DNA of 64,000 nt from Rhinopomastus cyanomelas (lineage: Eukaryota > Chordata > Aves > Bucerotiformes > Rhinopomastidae): contig VXBP01005598.1 of NCBI GenBank assembly GCA_013400115.1, positions 62,001 to 126,000 on the forward strand, read 5' to 3'. The notes beneath the pieces were generated by a model. The model was not told the DNA's origin. It did not search any database and saw only the letters and a list, made by a program, of their open reading frames with translations. A program made the translations under genes and the position numbers. Positions 33,112 through 46,036 of the stretch are shown piece after piece. Numbering within the stretch: position 1 is the stretch's first letter; each line of letters starts with the position of its first letter.

Positions 33112-33640
33112 AATCACAGAATCATAGAATCATTAGGGATTGGAAGGGACCTCGAAAGATCATCTAGTCCAATCCCCCTGCCACAGCAGGATCACCTAGA
33201 CCAAGTCACACAGGAACACATCCAGGTGGGTCTTAAACATCTCCAGTGAATGAGACTCCACAACCTCCCTGGGCAGCCTGTTCCAGTCCTCTGTCACCCT
33301 CATTGTGAAGAAGTTCCTTCTCATATTTATATGGAACCTTACACACATTGCCCCTCATCCTATCACTAGATGACATTGAGAAGAGCCTGGCTCCATCCTC
33401 CTGACACCCACCCTTCAAATATTTGTAGACATTAATGAGGTCACCCCTCAGTCTCCTCTCCTCCAAGCTCAAGAGACCCAGCTCCCTCAGCCTCTCCTCA
33501 TCAGGGAGGTGCTCCACCTCCTTTATCATCTCCGTTGCCCTATGCTGGACGCCCTCCAGCAGCTCCACATCCCTCTTGAACTGAGGGGCCCAGAACTGGA
33601 CACAATACTCCAGATATGGTCTCACCAGGGCAGAGTAGAT
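33112..33640 (-). mobile_element. CR1 3' fragment, about 530 bp, minus strand
   Basis: Complete CR1 3' end in plus reading (AATCACAGAATCATAGAATC start). The minus-strand frame at 33,233-33,646 reads as the C-terminal CR1 ORF2 segment (YSALVRPYLEYCVQFWAPQF, then [20 protein letters not shown]). It is 5'-truncated and therefore dead on arrival. Confidence 0.93.
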
Positions 33641-36600
33641 GCACAAAGATATTTACAAATGCTAAGAAATCTTAGTTTTGTTTTTTAAAGGATGAAGCTA
33701 TTCTAATGTTCTTCAGTGTTTTTCCCTTCTCATTACTGTGGAGAATAAAAACAGTTCAAAAATGGTAGGTGAAGGGCAGTAACTGCAAGTTGGGCAATTT
33801 TTTGCTACTGTTGTTAGTAATTGGGATAAATTCTTGCTTTATTCCTGCTACACTGCCCTGGGACAAGCAATTGGTCTTGTGATAGATGCTGAAAACTCCG
33901 GCTGTAACCTAGTAACCCTCCTTCAAAGCACACGAGCAGTCCGGCAGTAGACAACACATGCTCTTAAAATTAAGGGCACACCAAGTGCTTGGCTGTGTCA
34001 ATATGGAGGCCCTTCAACACCTGCTCAAGGCATGGAGAAGTTCTCAATTAAAGAAATACATGAGGAAGTCAGAGCAACAGGAATGCTCAGTATGAAGGCT
34101 ATGCAGGACTGGACCTTGAGCCTGGTGAACCAGTACTACTGAGCTGCATTCATTAACACAGCAGCACCCATGAGACACAGCCCATCAGTGTTTGCTTTTT
34201 CAAATACTTCCATTCAAAACAAAGCGTGAGTGATTTGATGTGTCTACACAGCATCATTAGAGATGTAAACAATGACTGCCAGTACAGCAACTAGAGCAAT
34301 ATGCTAAGTAATTACCTGAGTTATTCCAGCCTGGCTATAATCTACATAATTAGGATAATTACAGGAATTAAATCCGAGTCAGTCATACCTTTAGCAGCTC
34401 AGTTTGTGCACAACAACCTCATCCTAAATTTCCATGATGTTCCCTTAACTGCCAGGGTGCTACATGCTCTGCCCATTTTTTTGTTATTTGAGGCACAAAG
34501 GATAGCCCCATTAACAAACCCAAGGTTAATCATGCTTCCATCAGAATGGCTGCAGAAGGGATTCCTTTGGCGAAACTGCAGACTAGGGAGTCCATTCTGT
34601 TCCCTTCCTCCTTAAAAATGATAAAGGAAACCACATAATGAATGTCTCTATTTACATTTCAGAGACCTTTTCTTGTCTAATAAGCCTGTGTGAATGTATC
34701 AACCACAAGTGAAGCGAGAATAATATGTGACTATTTCCCCCTTTTTCTCCCCTATATTGCACAGCACTCAATTTTCTTAACTCTTCCCAAGAGCAAGAAC
34801 GAAACCATTTCCCTGCCCCCTTCCTCTTTGTTTCTTTTTATTCTTACTCAGGAAGGAGCTTGTAGTGAATCTGTGAGGATTATTGTGCTATATTCACCAG
34901 TCCTGCTTTGCGCAGCTCATGTGTGAATCGACGTTCTTTTCTCTTTTGGAAAAGATACTTCCCTTTGGAGTGTTCTAAGTCAGCTCTTGTGTTGGCCTTA
35001 GGTATTTTTATCTTCCAGTCAGACATATGACAAATGTTTTCCTTAAAGCCCTTTTTATAATTAGTCATAATATAAAGACCAGACTACCTAAAGCATTCAC
35101 ACCTGACACACACTGGGAAAGTTAATAAAAAGCAACATATCCACCTCCTATAAAAAATGGACAAGGGTTGATGGACATCTCAATATAAAGAGGTTAAAAA
35201 GAACCTGCAAGTCTTTTGTGTTTGCATAGGACAGTGGTGGTTTTTCCCTTAAACAATTAAGGACAATTACTTAAACCAAGGGTTGACTGTCGGCTGAACA
35301 CATTGTGAAGCCTCAGAAAAACATGAAGAATTAATAAAAATACAAACAGTATTTTAGTAGAGTGTTGGAAAAACAAAGTCTACTCATGTTAAAAACATTT
35401 GGGCTTGACTGCATAGGTGGTCCAAGCACAAAAATCCATCAAGTTTCAGTATTAATGATATTTACTTTGTTTTGTTTGGGAGAAAAGAGGACACAAAGTG
35501 GGAGCTGCCTACTTTTTTTTTCCCACACCACACAGCTCTAAAGCTCCTTGTGCCAATCCCACTGGACATCAGTTTGAGTTTTGAATGCAGCCAGGGCCAA
35601 ATGAGATCAGTTCAAATAAATAAGCAAGAAAAATCTGCAGAAGCCTCTGGGTTTCAGAACAGATTTTGTCACATCCCGTGGGTCAGAGCCATGCAACACG
35701 GTGCACTGACCCAGGTTATCTTTTAGGAGGAAGGAGCATGTTTATGGTCAATGTCCGAAGTGCACGTCCGCAATTTTTGTCACAAGCAGGGTCTGTGCAG
35801 CAGAATTCTCTGCAATATCCTACTGCAAGGTCACTGTAAATGCAGTGCAGATTTTCTTTAGGCCTCCGCAGCACAGTTTAACCCTTCAAAGCAGTCCTTA
35901 GTCCAAGACCATGGCTTCCGTTGCTTCAGTGAAACAAACAAATGGAAACTAATTGTATTAGAAATGGCAGTGGTACATGCAATCACTGACCCCCCACAAC
36001 AGGAAATCAAGAGAGTTCAAGAATCCCTGCCCTCGAAGAACTAGTTTGTAATGGGAATAGTAAAAAATAATTTGACTTAAGAAGATTTAAAGATGCAATA
36101 CTATGGGTAAGCAAAATATTATGCAGTCCGAGCTTCTTACACAAAATGAGAATTGTCTAAGTGGAAGCAAAAACTAACAAAAGAATAAATAACACATAAA
36201 GATTAATAAAAAAGCTTTTTAAGAACTCTAGTAGGGAATTTACTAATCCGGGCTGAAAACCTTACTGAACTTTAATTTAGGGACTATCAAAGAGATTTTT
36301 CACAACCTCTGTAGATAGGAGCCTCTGCATGTTCATTGCTACAGGAACACCGCTGTGGTACCAGACTCTTGTGTCAGACTCCAGAAGTGTAAGACTGAGT
36401 AATTTGATTGTCTAAGGCTAATTGGCAGGATAATACAATCTTATCTAAGTATGATAGAACTTGCATCTACCAGCTAATTTATTGATCAATCTGCTTCTCT
36501 TCATTTGGTGCCTGCAAAATGCCAAGGCTTGTTTTTCCTCTTCTATGGCTTCATTTTCTTGCTTGTCCTATTTCCCTTCACCCTGACTCAAGCTGATGTG

Positions 36601-37416
36601 ACAAAAACTACCTAGAATCTGTACCTGTAGGTACTAAACTACTACTAATATCTTTTTTCTTTCAATCTTAGTGAACATCCTGTGTTATCTCATAGTAACT
36701 ACTGCACTTAAATTTACTTTAAAAAGTCAAGATGAAATGAGTTAACATATAGTTAGCTAGATGTTTCTTACCCAAACAAGAGAGGTACATTCAGCCTGAC
36801 AGTGAGTATTCCCAGGGCACACTCCGTTTAGAAAAATAACTTAGAAACTAATGGTTTTGTGAGGATCTGCTTTCTTTGCATTTCAATCACTTTTTCAAAA
36901 CATTTGTGATAAAAAACCCATAATGCTGCTTGTCCAGTGAACCTTCAGGAGAAAAAGATCTAGAGTGAAGCACTTGTTAATATTATAAGAATAGTGTTTG
37001 CTCCTAGGGTCCCAAATGCAAAGGCAGGTTTGTTAGTTACTGCGAGACACTTCTAATAATTCAGCCTGCAGAGTGCTGGAGTGGAACAGAGGGAAACAAT
37101 CCTTGTGAGGACTAAAAGCAACAGCAGACATCTTCTCCCTCAGCCCTAGAGATGTTCCCCATGAGAACTGGAAGTTTTTCCATCTCTGAACATTTCAGAG
37201 CGATAAAACTACACGAACACAGTTTCATCAGTGCAAATCCATAGGGAGCTCTGATAGCTCCCATGTACAACTGTGTGTCTGCATAATTCAACACAGATGC
37301 CAACTGAGGGCATGCAGAAATAAGCTCTAAATCAGGGATTTACAGCAAAATGCTCCAATGGAACCAGAATTCCAGTTTTTCTTTTGGAAAGAGTGACCAG
37401 GAAGGATCTAGAGAAG
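33641..37416. other. Intergenic; AT-rich, no gene recognised
   Basis: There are no repeats I recognise. The 34.2-34.4 kb and 36.1-36.8 kb parts are AT-rich with several TAATTA/ATAATTA motifs (see findings). Confidence 0.5.
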
Positions 37417-37844
37417 ACAGATGATGAAGGGAGTGGAATTGATGAAGAACATCTCCCTGATGAGGAAAAGGCTGAGGGAGCTGGGTCTCTTTAGCTTGCA
37501 AAAAAGGAGACTGAGGGGTGACCTCATTCATGTTCATAAATTTGTGAAGGGTGAGGATGGAGCCAGGCTCTTTTCAGTGTCATCTAGAGATAGGACAAGG
37601 GGCAATGGGTGTAAGCTGGAACACAGGAGGTTCCACATCAATATGAGAAGTAACTTCACAGTGAGGATGACAGAGCACTTGAACAGGCTGCCCAGAGGGG
37701 TTGTGGAGTCTGCTTCTCTGGAGATGTTTAAAACCTGCCTGGATCCTGTGTGACTTGATCTAGGTGATCCTGCTGTGCTGGGGGGATTGAACTAGATGAT
37801 CTTTCAGGGTCCCTTCCCATCCCTAAGGTTCTGTGATGCTGTGA
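37417..37844 (+). mobile_element. CR1 3' fragment, plus strand
   Basis: About 430 bp from GATGATGAAGGGAGTGGA to the tail TAAGGTTCTGTGATGCTGTG. The frame at 37,421-37,753 reads [20 protein letters not shown], then RFHINMRSNF, the CR1 ORF2 C-terminus. Confidence 0.92.
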
Positions 37845-39478
37845 CAGAGATTGCATAAAAGATAAAAAGAGATGAGAGGCCTTGGGAAGACCTGCAGGGA
37901 ACAAGAAAACCAACAGTTTAAAGATTCAAAAGCACAGCAGCTTTCTTCTCCTTTTCAGTTGCACAGAACAATCCATTCTGGGGCCCTGTTTCCTCCTATC
38001 CTTAAAAGAAACAGGAAACACAAAGGCAAAACAAGGATAAACGTCAGCCACCTGTTTGGGGAGAGCTGACATGGTTTCCCACAGGAGACGGACTGAAGCA
38101 AGCCCAGCCTTCTGCTAGGTGGGGCAGTGGCAAGTTTTGCCCTTGCCTTGCCTTGACTCACAAATGCCACCTTCTTTCAAGCATGAGGATAGGCAGCTTC
38201 TCTTCAGTGTGACTTGACTCCTCCACAGGCCAGAAAAAAACATCTCCAAAGTCATTAAGAGCGTAACTGTATAGCCAGGCTCTCCCACAGCAGTTGAGTG
38301 AAACAAGGGAAACCTTCAGCTTCCTCTTCTCCGGAGTTTTAATTGAAAAAAAAGTGTATGTGGTGAGGGGAAGAGGTTCAGCTGCCGCCTAATTGTTCTC
38401 TAGCTTCCTGTCAAAAAGGTCAGGACCCAAATCCCAGGAAACCTCTTGCTCCGTGTCGCAGGCAGGACTTAGGACAACAACAGCTGGCCGCAGTAAACAG
38501 CGCCGCTGCCGCACATTTGCAGTGCTGCCTTCTACTGAGAAGTGCTGGTGTGTAACAGCAGCACGCAACAGCTACAGCAGGGGACTGTTGGCAAGTCTAA
38601 CTGCTGAAATGACTGTATCTTTTAGCTTCTCTGATGGTTGCTAACAAGAATTTATAAAGAAAACCAGAAGGATGGACTAAAAGGGTCAACAGAGACATTT
38701 ACCACAGGACAACCCCAAACCATGGCACAATGTGGTTTAAAACAGAAGGGCTCACTTTTCCCAACACCATCACTTTCCATGTTGGTTTCAGTTTTAAGGA
38801 TGGATGATGCCGTAACTCCTGAGATAATGAAAACAGGTGGCCCTAGAGCCATTATTCTTCATATCCTTGTCAACGCTGTATCACCACCTTCAGAACTGAT
38901 TAGCAGTTTTTTTCAGTGTAATCCCAAAAGTTAGCTACCCTATAGGAGTTTTCCAAAACCATATTTGGTACTTAAAGGAGTTGGACTAATTTTCTCTGAA
39001 AAACCAACCATTCCTCACCTCCCAGAGCAACAACAAAGTTTTCTAGCATGGAAGATGGAGGCTGAATAGCCACTGCTCATGTGGCTGCCACTAGCAGGCA
39101 AGAGCCCAGAGCACACAACGGAGGGAAGTCACAGGCTGTGTCCCTCTATGAATTTACCACTGTCTCCAGCTTACTTCCCACCACTGTCGGCATAAAACAA
39201 CTAAAAGCATAGAACGCCATCCAGGTTGCTTCAATACACATGGTAAGGTTTCTCCTATAGAGGTTTCCTCTTCAAATCATGATTAAACTTCCTCTGATAG
39301 CAGGGGTCACAAAAAAAGGAGTAGATTTGAGGGTGATTTCTTTGCAAAGAAGATGAAGTGTCATCTTTTATTTTTTTCTTCATATTTCAGATACTATTGA
39401 GTCTCCGACTCAGCATTGGGATCATCTAAGACATCAGACTGAAGATTGATATCAATACTGAATCTCATTGATTTGGAT
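37845..39478. other. Intergenic; nothing recognised
   Basis: No repeat or gene is recognised. A short CpG-containing patch occurs at about 38,450-38,520 (several CGs around GCAGTAAACAGCGCCGCTGC) but is too small to call an island. Confidence 0.5.
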
Positions 39479-39562
39479 AGAATCACAGAATCATAGAATC
39501 ACTACGGATTGGAAGGGACCTCGAAAGATCATCTAGTCCAATCCGCCTGCAACAGCAGGATA
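39479..39562 (-). mobile_element. CR1 3'-end fragment, minus strand
   Basis: 84 bp of terminal CR1 in plus reading, AATCACAGAATCATAGAATC to CAACAGCAGGATA. Confidence 0.9.
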
Positions 39563-42500
39563 CTTGGAAAAACAATTCTGAAAGCAGCAAAAAGGACTGG
39601 AAACTCAAGTCCAGTTTGCTGGCGTTAAGGCAGAACCACACGTTGAATCAGTCCTTCTTTCTGCAAGAAAGCACAATGCATAGATGGGCTTGTGAATGCA
39701 TCAGCAGCTTACTCAGGGAGATTTGGTCAGACCACAGCATGTCAGATAAATTAAGAGGCCACACAGAGCCCAACACTCTCTGATCTGTTGAGAACTGGGA
39801 GATTTGGTGATCAGACTCCCTCAAAATTAGATTGCTCACCAGAAGCACCTCTGCATATATATGGCTGGTGCCTACCCATGGGCACTCACGCTTGAACAAG
39901 TCACTCAGCCTCAAAATGCAAGATCACCAAGAATTTCCTCTGTAAAACCAAGAATAAACTCCTTATTGTCCCGTCACGACAAGGCTTCCTTTCTTCCTTT
40001 GTTACAATAACTCGTTTTGTACAGACTTAACAAGCTAAATCTTAAAAGTCCTTCCAAAACCAGATTTGGAACCAAGCTGCCCTGAATATTAGCTGCTATA
40101 ACCAAGGTCAGAGTTCAGACATCCATTCTTCTACATTCCTCTCCAGGCAGCCCTGTCACTGCTCCAGAATAAACTGTAGATGCCAGTTACAGAACTCAGA
40201 ATCCACCTCTACGTACGTAATTAGAATTGCATTTTTTTGGCTGTACTCTTTGCTTTATTAATAGCACCGTGGCATTTCTGGAAAGTAGTGGTGGCTTTAG
40301 CAGCTACTGATCATTTTAGAAACAGAAGTAATGCTTTGCTCTCCCTAATAGGATTAAATAAACATAGTGTGCAGTAGAAACTCCTGTTTTACATCCCAGA
40401 CCAGGATGGAGATGCATTACTTAATAGTAAATTACTTTAATTAGTAAATAAGAGTAAACTAGTAAAATAATAAATGACTTAAAATGTATAAAAATGTATA
40501 AAAAATATACATTTTATTATAGTAAAAGCTACTTCAAATATAATTATCTGACACAAACTTTGTCTTGACCAGTCACTTCAGAGATTAATGCATTTGCGAT
40601 TTAGATGAAAGAAATCTTGCCCTTTCTTCTGGCAAGTATCCATCCCAAAGCAAAGAAGGGAGTGTATTATTACAGCTTAACTGTTGTGGAAGCTTTTGAA
40701 AAGAGAGTTTTGACTGTCATTTCCAAGAAAATCCCTGCTCCTCTGCTCTACAAACATAAAACCAGACTAAAACTCTAGTGTCATTGAGGGAGATTCTTAT
40801 CCTGTTTACACTGGCTCAAGCCTGAACCACTTTCAAAGAAAAAATTCCTCTTGATCTGTACCATGGGGACCAAGAAATGCAAGAATCTCAGCATAAATGA
40901 TTGTACAAGAAGGAAAAAAACCTCAAACAACGACGCTAGGTGTTGCTTGAGAATGAAAAGACACCAAAAGAAAGCAGTCAGTGCATATCACTGTGGGCAC
41001 AGGTAGGAAGCTGCCTAACACTTTCAGCCCCTAAGCTGATGTGCCACAGAAGGTAGCCAAAGGGGGATCTGAGCAGGGTAGGTTGCTCTCCACCATCTGA
41101 ACAAGGACTTTCAAATCCTCTCAGATGTACAGGGATGTGGATGAAATGTCCAGAGATGTACAGGGATGTGGATGAAATGTCCAGAGTGCTTACTGTATGT
41201 CCCATCAAAGGGCCACACAGGGCTACTGCCTTCTTACAGAAATGAAAGGAGTCAGAAACCACTTGCAAGTTATGCTGTTTCATTAGCACTTTTAACAGAG
41301 TAAACCATGGGCCTGGCTTAATTCTTCATAATGACCTAGACTGGTGGTGACCAACTTGAGAAAGATGTGCAGGATCAGGTTCCACATGCAGACTTTTGAA
41401 CTACAGCTGGGTGTGTTGTTTCTTTTTGACGCATTGTGTTCGTTCCACAATGAACCCCTTCCAATGCTCTGGGAATCTGCAGGAGTGTTAGAACTTCAAC
41501 AACGACATGCAGAATAAAATATTAAAATCATACGACGCCTTTTCACAAAGCAGCCTTTCAAAAAGTGGTGTTTCCTTTGGAAGTCCTGTGGTACAAGGGC
41601 GGCTCATGAATCTTCTTTGCTTTGAAGTCTTAGCACATCTGCAAAAGAGGAGGAATTGAATGTGTAGCATAGGGACTGTAACTGTATTGTGTCTTTCAAA
41701 ATAAGGAGGTAGAGAAAGCACGTGCATCCAGTCTTAAAGCTGTAATGATGACAACCCTGAAGGACATGGTAAAGCCTTGGGATAAAATTCCAGCTTTGCT
41801 GAAGTCGACAAGGGCTCTACAAGAATTCCTCACACTCAGGATTTCCCTCTAAGGGCTTGACTGCAGCCTTGTGCTTATGAAGACCTTGTTCTTATGTCGT
41901 CATGCAATGGCACACAGCTCCCACATTTCAAAGGGAAAATCCCTGGGTGCGAGTTTCTTCTTTCCCTTTGCCTCACCCACACAAAAAGAAGCACCTAAGT
42001 CTTTAGTTAAGTAAACAATACAGGGATTTTCAATCACCAGAAAATAAACTTGTGTATGTTCAAGAACAAATTTCAATTCCAGTTAATTCCAGAGTTCATT
42101 AACCTTTAGGTCACCCTGACAAAAAACCTTGTGTGATCAACCCAGCCTTCAGACAGGATCAGGTTAAAGGAGAAAGTCCTAGGTTTGCCATAAAAAATAT
42201 TTTAAAAAATAATTACAAAAGGTGATTTCAGCTTTCTGGTTGCAGAGCAGGGCTACACGAGCTTTGGCTCCTGTTTGGAAGAAGAGGACAGCAGAAACAA
42301 GCCACGCTCTTAATTTTTCAGTTCAGCTGGTCTTTCATTTCAGTCGACAGCAAACCTCACATTTACTTTATCAGATCTTCAGTTTATGTACGTTTGCTTC
42401 TCTTTGTCACTTCAAAAGCTCAGTTTGTCATAACTGGTTCCTACTCTGAATTTCCCCTTAAGCATTTTAAATATTCTTTGTCTAGACGCAACTTCTGCTC

Positions 42501-42615
42501 CCTTTGAAGATCTCCCACAAATAAGTTTAAATACTCAATTTATTGAAACTTCTTCCATTTTCCTTTACCTGTGTTTTAATTTTGAGTTGTGTTGCAGAAA
42601 GGAGCAGGAAAACAA
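39563..42615. other. Intergenic; no gene recognised
   Basis: The stretch holds a very AT-rich part (40,430-40,550, TAGTAAA/ATGTATAAAA runs) and the 31-bp tandem duplication at 41,123-41,184. Nothing else is recognised. Confidence 0.5.
41123..41184. repeat. 31-bp unit in exact tandem duplicate
   Basis: The unit starting AGATGTACAGGGATGTGG and ending GAAATGTCCAG occurs at 41123-41153 and 41154-41184 without mismatch. Confidence 0.95.
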
Positions 42616-42683
42616 ATCACAGAATCACAGAATGTTAGGGTTTGGAAGGGACCTCGAAAGACCATCCAGTCCAATCCCCCCTT
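42616..42683 (-). mobile_element. CR1 3'-end fragment, minus strand
   Basis: 68 bp of terminal CR1 in plus reading: ATCACAGAATCACAGAATGT through CATCCAGTCCAATCCCCC. Confidence 0.88.
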
Positions 42684-43981
42684 AATGGAACTACTCCGAA
42701 AGCAGTCCCATTAAGAAAGAGAGACTCAACTTTGCTCAGTAGTTCTTTCTTCAATAAAAGTAACAGAAGGGTTGAAATTCGAGTGTTGGTGTGTGTCCAG
42801 CCAAGACTAGAGGTCCATCCTTGCTAAGTGTGGTTGTGATCGATACCAGAAAGGAGCCTGGAACATCCTCAAAGTCGGGTTCAGCCTGTGCCTCACCAAT
42901 GCAAACCCAGCCAGAATGCCTGGAACTGGATTAACATCCCGTGATGGCTGACAGGGTTTGGTCCATGAACATCAAAAAGACTATTTTCAGGTTGAATTTT
43001 GGTTAGTGAGAGCAGAAGCATTTGGATACACCAGGACTCCAGCACTAAACCAACCTGAGCACATAATGAATGTCTCTGCAAGGAAAAGAGGGAAAGGAAG
43101 TTCTCTGCACACCATCAGATTTTTATCATTGCAGAAAGGTTCTTTTAAGGACACTCTGCAGGACAGGTTTGGGAGTTTTTTGATAGCTGCTATGTCACTT
43201 CCTTCTTGACTAAGAAAAGATGAATAGATCCTTTCTGACAAACTCATCCTCACAGCTTGGATAATCCTTAGCCAGCAATCACACAACAATAAAATGATGT
43301 GGAAAGTTCAGAGTTCTTCAGAGCAACCTTTTACAATTTCATCTCAGACTTGCCACCACCAAAGACAGTCAGTGCTCTGGGGCTTGCCATAGTGGCAGAC
43401 AACTTTCAGCTCTGGGCACTTCACCCAAACCAAGCTTATTTTCAGGTCAGCTCTTCTAAAAGTCTAAGTCTGATGGCAGACAACTACTACACTATTATCA
43501 GAAGACCATTTGCAATTTATAAGCTACACTGGGCACTATGTGCACTAGGCTTGCTGGTGCATACATTGGGGAATCAGGACAAGGAATAAAGATAAGAAAG
43601 GTCCCTCTGTGCTGCTGGATACGGTTCTACAAGATGGAGAACTACAAACATCAATAAATGCAAACCTGGCCTTGGTGACATCAGTGATGGAAGGGAGCAT
43701 CTTACAACATAGGAAAGAGAGGACTCTCAAGACATGGGAGGATAACACCAGCCAAAAGGCATTTTTGGTACCTGAACATGCACCTACACGTTCATCACAA
43801 ACATAAAAGAGGCCACAAGAGGAAAAACATAGAAATACCTTCTCTGAAACTGCTGCTAAGGGCAAAGCATTTGTTATAATGCATTCAGCTTGTCCTTTTA
43901 GACCTGCTATGCATAAGCCCTAAGCTGTTAGTGAGGCTTTAAAACCAAAGGATCTCTCTGAAAGCCCTGGATCCCATATGT
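42684..43981. other. Intergenic; nothing recognised
   Basis: No gene or repeat is recognised. Confidence 0.5.
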
Positions 43982-44069
43982 CACATAGGAACATGGCCAG
44001 GTGGGTTCTAAACACCTCAAGAGAAGGAGACTCCACAACCTCCCTGGGCAGCTCGTTCCAGTGCTCTGA
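43982..44069 (-). mobile_element. Internal CR1 3'-region fragment, minus strand, lacking its 3' terminus
   Basis: In plus reading CACATAGGAACATGGCCAGG to CTCGTTCCAGTGCTCTGAT. The last 85 or so bases expected at the CR1 3' end are missing on the left. Confidence 0.8.
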
Positions 44070-44127
44070 TGGTTGGACTTGATGATCTTGAAGGTCTTTT
44101 CCAACCTTGATGATTCGGTGATTCTAC
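44070..44127 (+). mobile_element. CR1 3' end, plus strand, joined head-on to the minus-strand piece
   Basis: GGTTGGACTTGATGATCTTG through TTTTCCAACCTTGATGATTC and a short tail. Confidence 0.82.
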
Positions 44128-44155
44128 CACTGCTGAAATCAGTCTGTAAAGAAAG

Positions 44156-44212
44156 CTGGACTTTTGATGATTTTAAAGGTGTTTTCCAACATAAACCATT
44201 ATATGAATCTAC
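44156..44212 (+). mobile_element. Second short CR1 3' end, plus strand
   Basis: GCTGGACTTTTGATGATTTT through GTTTTCCAACATAAACCATT and TATGAATCTA; diverged but same layout as the copy just upstream. Confidence 0.65.
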
Positions 44213-45834
44213 AATCTGAGGGCAGAAACCTATTAATCTGAGTTGGAATGGGTTCAAATTTCCCTCCCCAAAAGATAGTGAGATGAAGAATAGCAAGTTC
44301 ACCCAACAGTGATGTGCCAGTGGTCCCTCCCTTCCTTAACTCCTCTTGTCTCCTGGTGTACATTAAAAGGTGACACCCTGAAAGGCCACATGGTACATAG
44401 GAGTGCTGGGCATTTTGGAGTGCATCAGACAGAGGAAAGGAGCAGTGGTACACACCCACTGCCCACCAGTGAGAGCAGAAACAAGTCTACTGTATAGCTC
44501 AGGGCAGCATAGCCCCTGTCAGGCAGCTGCAGGACACGTAGCCTGGAAACGTGGATGATAAGAGACGTGGAAAGTTGTAGTCACAAAAAGTACTGCAGTG
44601 CAAAAACCCTCCCAAGTGCCATGAAACACAGGCTAAGGGTGCAGCAAAGTGTGTAGCTTCGCAGTTCAAATGTAAAAGCAAGTTATGCCAGTTCTTAGTA
44701 GGTGACCTCTTAGGTGCACATGTGCATGCATAATAAGATGATACAGTTCTGTGCAAAGGAAGAGCCAGCATCAGTGACTGGATAGAACATGACAAGCCTT
44801 TTCAAAATGATGCATTTGTTTCAGATAAGACTTAGAATAACAGGCTTTCAGGGTAAGCTCTTGCAGTCCGTCTAGTCTCACAAAGGCCACGGAGCTGTAA
44901 AGCTGGAAACCAAGGATTAAATCTGAGTATGGTTCTAGACCAGTTTTAACAATCACTTCCAGAAAACTCTTCCAAGGTCCCAACTGCCACTATCCAGAGT
45001 TCCAGGGCTGTGTCAAAGCTCCTTTCAGGTCAAACCAAAACTCCAAGAGGAGATGGACTGTCTCCTTAGAGTTCCATACCCTATTCAGAACCACTACCTG
45101 CAGTTGGGGATTACCTTCTGGAAAATATCTACATAAATGCAATACATGGGGAGAAGCACAATGTGCAATCTGAGTCTGTCGCCTGGGGAAAGAAATAGCA
45201 GGAGGCAAATAAAATGAAAAGATTGCATATAAAACAGGGAGGAGGTTGCAGTAAGAAATATATTGGTTCATGAACAGGAGCTCTCAGTTTGTGGGCAACA
45301 GAGGTGCAGTCATGAACAAGATTTGAGGTGTGACAGGAAAAGTCAGAGAGATTAACTGCCATGAAGTAAAACATCAGATGCAAAGCACCAGCTCACAACA
45401 TCATGTGACTTTTGCCACTGATTTCGGTGTGGTCAAGCCTTTGCTACAGGTTTATTTACAGCAATTTCCTTGAGCTGCAAAGGAAAGCGTGGAATTTCCT
45501 CTCTTTCTCTCCCCTGAGACATTTTCAATTTTACTGAATAAGGCACAATGAGGACTTTTCATATCCCAGGGTAAAGCACAGCCTTTTGTGTACCTTCCCC
45601 TTCATTTGCTGGCACAGTACTCACACCACAGCTAACTCTGGCTTCAGAACCTCAGGGGAGGTCTCACTCGTGCTGGCAGTCCCTCATACAGTTTGTTGAT
45701 GCTGAAATTTATTATCTAGAAGCCTTAGGTCTGTGTTAAATACTGATTTCCAATCGTCTCTTCTATCAAATTCATGATGCTGCACTGCCTCCTCGGATAG
45801 AAGGTGAAGGCAGCACATTTCATTACAAAAACTA
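44213..45834. other. Intergenic; nothing recognised
   Basis: No gene or repeat is recognised. Confidence 0.5.
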
Positions 45835-46036
45835 AATCAGAGAATCATCAAAGTTGGAAAAATCCTTCCAGCTCATCAAGTCCAACCACATGCCCTACAA
45901 CCCCAAACCACTAACCCGTCTCCTGAAACACCATGTCTACTTGTTTGTTGAACCCTTCTAGGAACAGTGCCTTCACCCTCTCCCTGAGCAGCCTGTTCCA
46001 AGGCCTCTCCACTCTTTCTAGGAAGAAGTTCTTCCT
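45835..46036 (-). mobile_element. CR1 fragment, minus strand, older subfamily
   Basis: About 200 bp in plus reading from AATCAGAGAATCATCAAAGT through AGCAGCCTGTTCCAAGGCCT to AGGAAGAAGTTCTTCC. Confidence 0.85.
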
